Assembly: GCA_932521025.1 (NCBI GenBank)
Contig: OW051469.1
Location: forward strand, 5,964,398 to 6,028,397
Length of the DNA stretch: 64,000 bases
From: Oscheius onirici
Lineage: Eukaryota > Nematoda > Chromadorea > Rhabditida > Rhabditidae
Direction: 5' to 3'
Below, one piece after another: positions 47,429 to 58,400 of this stretch. The notes under the pieces are model-generated. The model was not told the DNA's origin. It made no database searches and was given only the letters and a program-made list of their open reading frames with translations. The stretch's first letter is position 1; every line of letters begins with the position of its first letter. A program made the position numbers and the translations under genes.

Positions 47429-48177
47429 GCCCAGGGCACCTTGAGGGACGAAAATCAAAGGTGTTTTGCCGTTTGAGGTGCAAAAACCATCACTGAAGCT
47501 GGATGAGATGTTCGTTGAATCGTAGCATTGGGGTTTTCATTCGCGTAAATTCGATTATTGTGCTTGTTAAGAACAGCTTCTACAGTGAAAATCTTCTCGT
47601 CCGTGTAAACAACCTTTTAATGGCAAATCAAATCGATGGCAAATCGGGCCTACAGTAACCGGGCCGGGTCGGCCGATAAATATTTTTGAATTATTTCTGG
47701 CGGGAAAATTTATTTTTGTAAATATAAGGTTTTTAGTGTATGGTCCATTTCCAACGAAGAGCGGCACCCATGTTTGCGTGCCAATTTGAAATTTCGTGGC
47801 TAAATCCGATTTTTGGTATTTCTTTCATTATTAGGTTATTTTTGGCATTATCATGTATTTTTGACGTTGTAATCGAATTCTACACCTAAGAAAAGCTACT
47901 TGTCATTAAAAAAACGGGAAAAACAACACTTTTGATGCACAATTGACATAAAATGAGTTTTCTCGATAAAACAGCCGTGGCGCTCTGAAAATGGGTGATT
48001 TTCTTCCAGTTTTTACATCGAGTAGGTTGTTTTATACGCTGAGTTCGAAAATGCAGTCGAAAACAAGAAAAAACAGCTAGAAAGCTGCGAAAAATTAGCA
48101 AAGTTAAACAAAATGGAAAAAAAAATCCAACGCGTGGCCGTCATTTTCGAAATTTCGTGTCGAGAACCTCGCGAAAA

Positions 48178-48394
48178 ATATTTTTTTCGGCTTTTTCTTG
48201 GATTTTTTCCAAGTTTTTCTCAATTTTTTTTGCTCTGTTTAAACTGCTTTTAGCCAAATTCAGCAAGAAATATTGCTATTTTTGCTTGTATTATGCTCTA
48301 GTCGAAGGAAATTGAGAAAAACATGGAAAAAATCCAAGAAAAAGCCGAAAAAAATATCGGTATAAAATACCCCCACTCATAAGTGGGGGTATTT
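48178..48394. repeat. Imperfect inverted repeat plus perfect hairpin
   Basis: The segment 48178-48228 is the inverse of 48308-48358 (TTTTTCTTGGATTTTTTCC-like arms). Just beyond is a perfect 13-base stem with a 4-base loop, AAATACCCCCACT CATA then its complement (48365-48394). It is probably the remnant of a palindromic transposon. Confidence 0.7.
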
Positions 48395-48604
48395 ATTTCA
48401 CTTACCAAAAATGGTACGTATATGAGGACTTGAGAAAGCGACTGTCACCGTGGCCGCGTGATCGGCCCGATTAGACACCCCGAATTTAAAAAAGAAAGTG
48501 GAACAGAACCTACTCTTGAGAAGTCGAAATACCATCGAAGAGAGCTAAGGCAGAACGTGTGACTCTCCGAAAAACAGAAAACTCTTTTGAAAAGTTTCAT
48601 GGAT

Positions 48605-48705
48605 TTATAACAACAATGTTAGTCGAATTCTCCGTACTGTTTTCGTGTGATTTTCGGTCGAGCCATAAGCTCGCAGAAGATCGCAGAATGCAACTGGGTC
48701 AAGCT
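48605..48705 (-). pseudogene. Lineage-specific family, 3' end fragment (member C)
   Basis: About 150 bases (48556-48702) match the 3' end of member B (51465-51607), including the encoded motif LDPVAFCDLLRAYGSTENH. Nothing else of the gene is present upstream, so it is a duplicated tail. Confidence 0.75.
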
Positions 48706-49290
48706 CGTTATCATGAAATTGTGCTGGAAATGAAGCGTCTGGTTCAAGGAGTTTCGGAAGAAGACAGAAAATCTGTGAAGAAAAGACTGATATGTTCATG
48801 GAGAAGAGACAGCCGACTAAACAGCTGGGATGGGCCAGCATTCAGCAGATCAAGAATGTCTAGAAAAGTGGATTCGGTCGTCTTGTTTACTAGTAACAAT
48901 GCCTATTTGTACATAAACTCTTATCGATAATCGATTCATCAAAAATGGATTTAAATGTGAAAGATGAGATCGTCTCGGTCGAAAAATGAGTAAACAAGAA
49001 ACTTCAGCTCGTCGGTTGCTTCTCCAAGGGTCTAACGTCACTTGTTTTGAATAATGTTTGATCATTTTTGGGTGGAAAATTTGCGAAAATTATAGTTTCG
49101 CAAAATGTGCTATTTTCGTCGGTTTGAAATCCCGCTGACCCTAATTCAGGTTCAAAACAGCTACCGTAATCTACAGCTTCGTTTGATTGTCAAATCCTAT
49201 GTTTTTTCGCTTTTTTTTCGATCTTGTTGTTTCCTGTTGTTTGCATTTCCCTTGTTTTGCCGTACTGTAGAAATCTGTTTTCAGTGGCCT

Positions 49291-50563
49291 ATGACTCCGC
49301 AACGATTTTCGGGCCCCTCATCACCCCTGTGGCTGGATCCGGCAGTTCGAGATTTTTTGAAGCCACTTAGTCCTGCGAAGCCGACCAGAAACATCAAACA
49401 TGACAAATCTCCCGACAGGATGAAACGATTCTACACGAAGAAGACTATGGTATGAATTTGTTCATTTTTTGAAAAAAAATAATCTTCTTTCAGAGAGCCG
49501 GTCCTTGCATCCAGATCGGCCTTTTATCTGGCCTCGCCATGATAAACTCTGGACGGGACTACTGCTCTCTTCGCGAAATATACGCTTTTATTGTGTAAGT
49601 GATGTCTTACCTAGTCTATAATCTCTCGAGTCTTAGAGAACATTTCGAAGGCTTCGACATCAAGGTGGAAGCATGGAAGAAGTCGATCCGGCACAGTCTC
49701 TGCACCCATACCGCTGTCTACACCAAGATGTCTGGTGAAGGATTGTACGGGTTCTCCGACAAAGCGGCTTTCCAGGAGAGACTCGACTCCTACATTAGCA
49801 GGAACAGCAACGTTTCAACATACGGGCTCAAGCACCCAGGTAAAATTTTTATACATAGTCTTTGATTTTTGTTTTCCAGAAGCATGGCCACAAATCCGAA
49901 GAGGTTCCATGGGAGTTCCTGTTGTTCTCGACCGTGAGCAGCAGAAGGAGCAGAACAGAAAACGTAAAGCTATTGGAGATGAGCCCATCGCTCCCATCAG
50001 AAGAAGACGTCCAAAGACTATGCGGCTTGAGCCACAGTTCTACGGAAATGGAATGGACTTGATGCCGCAATATCCCGTCTTCGATGGCGTTCCGGATGCA
50101 TGGAACCAAGTACCAGCCGGTACTGATGGCGATCTTTACCTCAAGGAGTATACCAACTATGTAAGTTGTTTTTCATCGACATTTCTTCGCTCTCTTCTAA
50201 AGCTAAGAATCTGGTTTTCTTCAGATTGGATACACGTTCCCTTGCCCTCCGATGCCTCAGCCGTTCTTCCAACTCCCCGTGCTGAATCCCGAATACTGTT
50301 CCAATGCGTTGAGCGTAGAACAGCTCACGGATCGCGGATATTGCTTCAATCCGCATGATGAATTCGCCAGCCTGAACACTGACACAGGAGCAAGTCCCGT
50401 CAAAGAGGAAGTCGTCCCTCCAACCAATGTCTGCGACTACTATAATTTCTTCCAAGCCCAACAAGTTGACCCGAACGTCTACGGTCAGGAATTCCTTGTC
50501 CCTAAAGTAGAGTACGGTCACTGGACACAAGTATATCCTAGTAACACCCCCTATACGTTTTAG
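49291..50563 (+). CDS. Divergent forkhead transcription factor
   Basis: Five exons (49291-49449, 49494-49594, 49637-49839, 49880-50160, 50225-50563) encode 360 residues. Residues about 60-150 form a winged-helix domain: LLSGLAMINSGRDYCSLREI, YAFIVEHFEGFDIKVEAWKK and the recognition helix SIRHSLCTHTAVYTKM, where canonical forkheads have WQNSIRHNLSLNDCFVKV. The usual Asn of NSIRH and the Asn of HNLS are replaced. A basic stretch RKRKAIGDEPIAPIRRRRP after the domain may be a nuclear signal, and the C-terminal half is Pro/Tyr-rich and could be an activation region. The ATG follows a TTTTCAG acceptor by six bases. It is surrounded by decayed family members and transposons. Confidence 0.8.
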
Positions 50564-51378
50564 TACCACATAATACCACCTTTGTTTATTTATCTTGTAC
50601 AACTTTAATGTTATTTGTAGTTATTAACTACCCCATAGTCTTAATGACTCTTGTATAAGCGTGTTTCATCCAAATTTTATCAATGAATTGACATTAGTCT
50701 ACCTTTTACCCTATTTAGACCAACTGTACGGTCAATAAACGTTTTCACCTTTTTGTGAAATTACCGGAGGGGACGAGAAGTTGCTTCGAATTCCCTTTCT
50801 CTATTAGTTTTCCTCTCGGTTGTCCAAATGATACGCCCACTCTCCCGACTGTCCGCGAAGTATTCTCCTGGCCGCTTTCTTCAAACGAACCTTTGAAAAC
50901 CATCAGGATCGAGGAAGCAGTTTCAGTTATTTTTGTTTGGTCCAAAAAGACCTGCACCTGTATAAGTTTCTCAACTGAAAGAAAAGATGTATCTATTCAA
51001 GAAAATTCGAGAGTTCCAGCCCAACCCTTGTCCGCGTGAAGAAAGATGTTCTCGTATTCTCAGTACAGACTTTCGCGTGATTCCTGAAAGCAACGAATGG
51101 GAAATATTCTACCAGAAGTAATAAGTGACTCAAAATTTGTTTTTGGCGGGGAGAGAGAATCTGTCTTCCCTAACGATTCTTAGGGTCTCCAAGAACTGTA
51201 ATAAAAACCGCTGTGGATTCAAGGAGGTGCCCAAAGAACCAGAAAAAAGCGAGCATTATACCCTCTTTCGAGGGCTGTCAGTCGTGGCGGACTATCAGCA
51301 GAAAAAGAAAAAAATTAGAGGTGTGACTTGTAAGTATCAGCACTATCAGCAGCGACCGAGAGACATTCCATCCCGAAC

Positions 51379-51395
51379 GGGGGGGGGGGGGGGGG
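51379..51395 (+). repeat. Poly-G run of 17
   Basis: An uninterrupted run of 17 G, able to form a quadruplex, isolated in AT-rich sequence downstream of the forkhead gene. Confidence 0.9.
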
Positions 51396-51524
51396 TCCAA
51401 TTGTCGGCTATCTTCTAGTAGAACGATTGAATGGCATTTTTTCTGGGAAGAAACTGTAGAGATTAGAGGTGTGACTCGCAAAAAGAAAACTCATTTGAAA
51501 ACTTTATTTCTAACAACAATGTTA

Positions 51525-53008
51525 CTAGAATTCTCCGCACTCTCTTTTCGTGTGATTTTCGGTCGAGCCATAAGCTCGCAGAAGATCGCAGAATGCAACT
51601 GGGTCAAGGGGAAGATCTGGATCACCTGCATAACAGGAGTAGGCAAAGGGTACAGAACGGATATACATGTATTGGTAGGGAAATATGTCAGACAAGTTCT
51701 CTATGCCCACTATTATTCGGTACCGAGTATATCCATCGGAGTGGTAAGTCCATTCAAATAACATGTACTTATGGTTGGGACTAGGCAAGAATACCAGTTT
51801 GTGTCGCTCTTCCCAGGTTCCCTGTTCTATGATCTTACAATTAGACTCGTACGAAATGTAGTTTTTAAGCACTGGAGGCGGTGCAGCATCGGGTTCGAAG
51901 AAGCCGTTGATAGCTGTAGCCTTGTACGACCAGTGGCCAGACAGCCAGGTCTGAAAGTTTTTTGTTTTGTTCAAAAAGACCCGTACCTGGATAAGTTCCT
52001 CAACTGAAAGAAAGAAACTGTCGTACCGGACCTGAATGTTCCTCGCCGAGTTCAACATCTCAGCTAGAGAAACAGTCGGCTCTTCACGGAATTATGATTT
52101 TCTGCTGCTTCTGAAACAGTGGTTTAGTTCGGAGTGTTCTTCGAGATACAAAACGGAACTCACCATTTGTTGCACTAGATTCCAACTGTTGTCTGTCTGG
52201 ACTTCTGAACCAACTGTCAATGATTGAACATTGCGCATCCATGGTTTATATTCTCGTCGATTGGAATGTGTTGAACTGATTTTGATGCTGTTGAAAGGGC
52301 ACTTCATCTTATCGAACAAGTCAACTACAGATAGTTCATCCCATTCGTTTACATACTCCCCAGAGTCAAAAGTGAATGGAAGGATCAACGAACGGTAGCG
52401 AATAACTGTAAACCCTCGGCAGAGCGGCAACGGGAAGCGAACATGATAAGAGAGCCGTTTATTACCCTGAAGAAATTAAGTTGGTTTCGCAATCACCACA
52501 CTTAAGTAATATGGCCAGACTATAGTACAACCAGATTTTAGACGAATACTGAGCTTGATTAGATTCTTGTTCAAAAAAGCATTTATCCATTTGCGGAGAC
52601 GAAAAGACCGTGTGAAGGCACGAGGGTGCATCTGAATTCTGAATTTTGAATCTCTTAAAACAGAAAACCTTTGAGAAGACAGCAAGAAGGTCGTTCTGGT
52701 TTAAGTTCTTTAGAGAAATAGGTTCTGGAAGAGACAGTGAAATTCTAGTCCGCTTTTCCAGAACACCGAAGTATTGGTCTACCATCTGTTCGTCCCAATT
52801 AAAAAGAGATGTTAAACAAATTGTAGTAGATTTGACGTGTTCGACAGCCCTTCGGAGGTAATAATGTCTTCTACGAAACTCTTTATCACTGAGCTTAAAA
52901 GGTTTCTACTTTCAGTTTATGTATGCAACTCCCCTTCGAAACATGGACGTCGCTATCGGTGAAGAAGTCTTCCGGGAAGAGTACGCTCGGGGTTTGAGCT
53001 ACAGGCAT
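51525..53008 (-). CDS. Lineage-specific family, member B, most complete copy
   Basis: Exon 1 starts MPVAQTPSVLFPEDFFTDSD (53008) and ends HVSK. Exon 2 starts LSDKEFRRRHYYLRRAVEHV and ends LLAVFSK. Further exons encode YHVRFPLPLCRGFTVIRYRS, EMLNSARNIQVRYDSFFLSV, then TWLSGHWSYKATAING and the C-terminal motif DLPLDPVAFCDLLRAYGSTE, with a stop at 51525. The exon 1 donor reads AAG|GGGAGT where member A has AAG|GTAAGT, so normal splicing after exon 1 seems lost. No known domain is recognised. The function is unknown. Confidence 0.55.
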
Positions 53009-53324
53009 TATCAAGTAACTCACTTTAAAAAAGAAACTGCGAAACACGACAATCGGTTGTTACTGGAGAAGCGGCTTTCGACGAAGGACGATTGTTGTGG
53101 AAAATAGATAGAACTGGAAAAGCAACTAATTAGCGTGAATCGACTGAAAACATTCTAAAAGTTACCTACCCTGACGAGCAAAAGTAATAAATGTTAATAT
53201 TTTCACCTGTATTTCGTTCTTCTTCCACTCTTTACCGAGCTCGACAAGTTTTTCTCGTGGAACCTAGCAAAAAATATATAACTTCTTGGCGGAGATATAG
53301 ACTGTACAGTACTGTACTAGTGAG

Positions 53325-53632
53325 TATACTTGGGCGTCGAGTCGAAAAGTCGAGTCACGAGCCGATTCGAGTCGAGTTCTGTACCGACCCGAGTCGAGTC
53401 GAGCCGGCTCGCGGGCTATGTCGATTTTTATTTTTTTCAATTTTTTTTTCAAATTCCGCGGCTCAAATACGAAGAAATGAAGAAAATCTTGTTATTTCCC
53501 GTTTTTTGAGCCAAATAATCTTTAAAAAATCGGATCGACTCGACTCGCAGGCCATGTCGAGTCGAGTCGAGCCGACTCGTGGCTCAAATCGAGTTCGACT
53601 CGGCTCGAGTCGAGTCGAGTTGCCCAAGTATA
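53325..53632. mobile_element. Palindromic MITE rich in GAGTC repeats
   Basis: Ends TATACTTGGGC and GCCCAAGTATA, flanked by CTAGTGAG and CTAGGGAG (seven of eight bases equal), indicating an 8-base duplication. Both halves are made of GAGTC/GACTC repeats. Length 308 bases. Confidence 0.8.
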
Positions 53633-53683
53633 CTAGGGAGACGAGTTTGAATTTTTAGAGAATCCTCGAAGAGAACTACAGTA

Positions 53684-54335
53684 TTACTCGAATACTCCGT
53701 AATCCTCCATCTCGTGATTCTCGGTCGATCCGTAAGCACGCAGAAGATCACAAAATACAATAGGATCAAAGGCAGCATATGGATCAGGGCTGGGCGGATA
53801 ATCGCTTACCGCATCCGCATTCGCGGATAATCGCATCCGCATTTTGAAATTTGGACTATCCGCAATCGCATTTTTTTCTCCGCGATTAGCGATTATTGGC
53901 GTCTTTTCAAAAATTTCAAATTTTCTTCAAAAATTGAAGAAAATACGTTGAAAATCTTGTTGTTTGTCACACATTTCACCCGTATTTTCTCCGGAAATGG
54001 CAAAACTAGAGCAATGCACTCAAAAAATTAGAAAACCCCCCGTAAGCTCACGAAAACACGCAATATTCGAAAGTTACTATCCGCTAATCACATCCGCAAT
54101 CGTGGATATCCGTTTCGCGAATGCGATTAGCGGATATCCGCAAATCGCTATCCGCAGCCGTTTTTATTCCGCGATTATAATCGCAATCGCTAATCGCACG
54201 ATTTTCAAGCTTGCGATTTTAATCGCAATCGCTAATCGCACCCGATTTTACTATCCGCCCAGCCCTGATATGGATCCTCAGCAAAGGAAGTGTAGTCGAC
54301 GGGAACTGACTGGATATACAAATATTGAATTTTGA
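53684..54335 (-). pseudogene. Lineage-specific family, terminal exon broken by a hAT insertion (member D)
   Basis: Reading on the minus strand, LYIQSVPVDYTSFAEDPY aligns with member B's MYIRSVPFAYSCYAGDPD. The coding sequence is then interrupted by the hAT copy at 53785-54267 and resumes as AAFDPIVFCDLLRAYGSTEN with a stop at 53684. Only this exon is present; the adjoining upstream sequence belongs to the Ly-6-like gene. Confidence 0.8.
53785..54267 (-). mobile_element. hAT-type non-autonomous transposon, copy 2, uninterrupted
   Basis: A 483-base element with ends CAGGGCTGGGCGGATA in inverted orientation, flanked by a perfect 8-base duplication ATATGGAT (53777-53784 and 54268-54275). Same family as 15925-16880 in opposite orientation, without the nested MITE. 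The empty TA site lies at 54078-54079. Confidence 0.95.
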
Positions 54336-54385
54336 GAAACCACTCAATAATAGGTAGGTCAACAGTTTATCAAAAACACGGAACT

Positions 54386-55333
54386 CTAGGAAAAGATGAG
54401 CTTTGAGAGTAGAATCAGCCCCGAAGTTGTCAGAGAGATTGTGGGAGTGATATTGCACAGATTCATTTTGCAGTAGCACTGACGAACAGTCTAAAAGAGT
54501 TTCAGTAGTTGTAGACAAGCTCAAACATACGGCAGTGTATCCATTAGCATAGGAAGTTGAATTCACATCGACGCATGTGGTTGAAGGAGTGGCTCCGTTG
54601 TCCAGACGGGTATTGGTGCAGCCCTAAACGATGTACACGTTGTTTTCAGTTCCTTACCTTTTTGAATGTCGTCCAGGAAATTCCCATTCCGAGCAGACTG
54701 AACTTGTAGACTACTGAAAATAGGTGGAACAGGGTAACTGAAATTTGACTTTCCAGTATCTAGCATTGTTCTAAACCCAGTTTGTCTAGAAAAATCATTG
54801 TTTTGGAGTCATTATTAGCAAGTACTTCGTGTCAGAATTCGTCAAGTTTCTCTCGTGGAACCTAGACTAATGACTCTCAATGAAAGAGCTCTTCACGCTA
54901 AAGGTTTCTGTCAGACTCGTAACGCCTGTTAGAGATTTCCGTCATTAAATTTTCAGTGTCGATTCAAGAAGATGGAAAGAGACGGAAGATGTAACGAAAC
55001 ATGTGAACTTCCATGATCTCAATCAGTTTTGGAAACGGACTTACTGGCGTTTTTGTAGCAGTACGAGTTATCAGTACAGACGTCGGATCCGGAAGTGGCA
55101 TTGCAATTACCCTATTCACAGTAACTGAATTCGGAAGAAGAAACCTACAGACGTGGCAGTGCTGACAGTAATGTTGGCATCACTCAGAACAGCCAGAGCA
55201 GGATCGGAAATGTACTCGGCTCCAGTACAGAAGTGACAATTGAGTGTGTGAGCTGAACTAGCAGTTTTAGATCATTTTTGGTCAAAAGACCTCCTGAAAT
55301 AATTGAGAAGACGATGAGAAGAAAGGGAAGCAT
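54386..55333 (-). CDS. Secreted Ly-6/three-finger-like protein, probably GPI-anchored
   Basis: The start MLPFLLIVFSIISG (55333) is a signal peptide. The exons then give AHTLNCHFCTGAEYISD, GNCNATSGSDVCTDNSYCYK and, after further introns, a cysteine-rich stretch ending VRQCYCKMNLCN, the typical C-terminal CxC...CN pattern of Ly-6/ET-module proteins. A hydrophobic tail (ISLTTSGLILLSKLIFS) follows, as for a GPI signal. The stop is at 54386. Nematodes have many such extracellular proteins of unknown ligand. The middle exons between about 54970 and 54650 are uncertain. Confidence 0.6.
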
Positions 55334-55464
55334 TCGTGAAGAGTGAGAAGAGCTACTGGGCAACGAGTCCGGTCTCCTGGCGACATGTGTGAATAATACA
55401 GGATTCTTTCTGGACTCGTCGTCAGAATACATTCGAGACTTTATTCGAACAAAAAGACCCGTAT

Positions 55465-58400
55465 CTACAACACAGAGCAGGTTTTGCTACGGTGGCCACT
55501 GTTCTTCAGTTTCTGCTTCAGCTTGGCCTTCGGGTCGTTGTCCAAGGAGCTGCTCTCTTGATTGATCTTCTGCTGAGAAAAGAAAGAATCAAAAACAGTC
55601 TGAAACAAAAAGATACCTTCAGTTTAAGCTGTTCCATCTGAAACTGAACAATCCGATAGATTCCGGTAATTGAGTGACGAGGGCCTTTCTCAGTTGCGTC
55701 GACTACCATCGTCTCGGTGATTCCGTAGGAATGGAGCACCTTCCATGTCTAAAAATACAGAGTTTGAAGGAAAGACTCAACAAACCCTCTCATGTATCCT
55801 TCGCTTCTCAACGATCTTCACATCAGAATCAACGACGAAACTTGTGGATGAGTCACGGAACTGTGAGCTATTCAGCCAGAGATTTCTCTGCAACTTGGAT
55901 CTTCATAAGAACTCAAAGAGTCGTCTACCTTTACGTCATTGACGTCTAGTCGTTTTTCGGGCTCCATTTCCAGCAGACATTTTATGAGATTCGAGGCGGA
56001 GAAGGAAACGTAGTCGGGAATGGTGTAGTTCCCTTGAATAATCGTCTGAAGATTTCTGTTCTATCTTTCAGGATCTCTAGATCACCTCTTTGAGGTCTGC
56101 AAGAGTCTCTCCTTTGAAGGGAGTAAGTCCAACTAACATGAAGTAGAGCAGCACTCCCATCGCCCACATGTCAACAGCTGTTCCGTTGTAGTGCTTGTCT
56201 CTAAAGGATTTTTTGTTAGGCAAGGAAACTCTTTGAACAAAAGTTCTACTACTTACTGTTAACTGACAGTTCTGTACCAAGTACCAAGTACTGACACAAA
56301 TGAGAAGTCTGTAACTGTTAATTGATCGCTTGGATCTCTAGTTTTAGCTCTTTCCAGAGGAATACTCTTGAGCACAACTGAATAAATCGACCCCGAAACT
56401 ATTCCTAAGGATCTTTACTTCTTTCAAGAGAGTTTTCTATTTCTACCTTTGTGCTTACTATTTCGTTCCGTGGAACAGGTTGGGCAACTTCGGAACATAA
56501 ACGCCTCACACGGTCCCTCAGATTGCTCCCTTCGGAACTCTCGCGTTGAAATGGATGCTTACTACAGGACGGGCCCTAATTATTTGCGTTTGATGTCGCC
56601 AAATTTTTTCCGATTGAGATATTGAGAATCGGGTTGTTGGAGCTTGTTCCATGTCTTTTGGGCTATCTTCTGCCAGAATTTCAGCTATGGTCTGTTAAAA
56701 AAAGAGGGATTACCGTAGGATTTTAGCTCTTCCCTTCGAGACCCACATAGCACATAAACATTGGATACTCAGCTAGCAAATTCCAACTTTCGCTGCGAAT
56801 CTTTCGAATTTGTTGGCTGAGTATCCAATTTTTGTCTGCTAAGTGGGTCTCGAAGGGAAGAGCTAAAATCTTACGGTAATCCCTCTTCTTTTTGAACAGA
56901 ACATACCTAGGTTGCATTTCTTGAAAGTTACAGCGTTTCCGCCAAAATAATTTTTTGACCCCTTGCTATGTCACAGCCCTAAAGGTGCGGCAAAACATGC
57001 TGGGAGTTGGATCGACTAGCCCTAGGGTCCACCAATTACTGTGCCAAGTTTCAGACCTATCTGTTCACACATCTCTGAAAAATGTGTCGCGCCAACTCCG
57101 TTTTTGGACCAACTTCGACGTATCTCGGCCATTTCTGAAGCTTTTTCAAATTTTCATAATGCATTCGAAAGATCTTGACGAGCTCTACAAACTTGTAGAA
57201 CATGTTAAAGCTGAACTTGTTTGTCTTCAATAAGTTATGACTCCGTGAAGTTGTTATGCCTCCGATAGACTGACCAGTGACCCTCTACTCGTCCTATAAG
57301 ACACTTTGTACCTTCCTTTAATTGCTTCGTCAGTTAAAAAAACTTTTCTATACGTTAAAAGCATGTAAAAGCCGAAATAAAAATTGACTTTTAGGACGAG
57401 TAGGGGGTCACAGGGCTGTCTATCACATTTCAAAAATGCATACTAACTTCACGAAGTCATAACTTATTGAAAACAAACAAATTCAGCTTTAACATGTTCT
57501 ATAAGTTTGTAGAGCTCGTCAAGATCTTTCGAATGCATTATGAAAATTTGAAAAAGCTTCAGAAATGGCCGAGATACGTCGAAGTTGGTCCAAAAACGGA
57601 GTTGGCGCGACACATTTTTCAGAGATGTGTGAACAGATAGGTCTGAAACTTGGCACAGTAATTGGTGGACCCTAGGGCTAGTCGATCCAACTCCCAGCAT
57701 GTTTTGCCGCACCTTTAGGGCTGTGACATAGCAAGGGGTCAAAAAATTATTTTGGCGGAAACGCTGTAACTTTCAAGAAATGCAACCTAGGTAGCTGAAT
57801 TTCTGGCAGAAGATAGCTCAAAGACAAGGAACAAGCTCCAACAAGGCGATTCTCAATATCTCAAATAATTAGGGCCCGCCCTGTATTTCAGAAACAGGAG
57901 ATGTATTTGGTGCTAAACGCTTGCGATTTCATACTCAAACTCACTTTAGGAGTTCCGGCGCTGCATACGGAGGACTTCCACAGAAGGTAGTCAGCTGTTC
58001 AATGGGATCGACAATACACGAGAAACCAAAGTCGCCTAACTAAAAAGCCTTTGTCATCAGTTGCTCTTCACAACTCCTTTCCTTTACTTGTCCGGGAGCA
58101 GTGAATAATATGTTTTCTGCCTTGATATCTCTGTGAACCAGATTGTTGCTATGCTGAAAGGCGTTTTTTGACCAATGAAGATCTATGCGGTTACCAAATG
58201 CGCCACTGCCGCCACTACTTGTGCAAAGATGTATTTTGTGTCGTCTTCTTTCAGCTTCCCCTTTTCATGAACATAGTTGTAGAGCTCTCCTCCGCCAGCA
58301 TATTCCATCACAAGATGCATTCTCGTCAAGGTTTCTACACACTAAAACAGGGTTTCAATCAGAATTCTCGACTGACTTCAAAAAGTCGAACGATGTGAGG

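Noticed and set aside
56955-57233. 92-codon protein encoded twice (also 57464-57742 on the other strand)
   Set aside because: It is duplicated because it lies in both arms of a palindrome, and no domain or codon-level conservation is evident.
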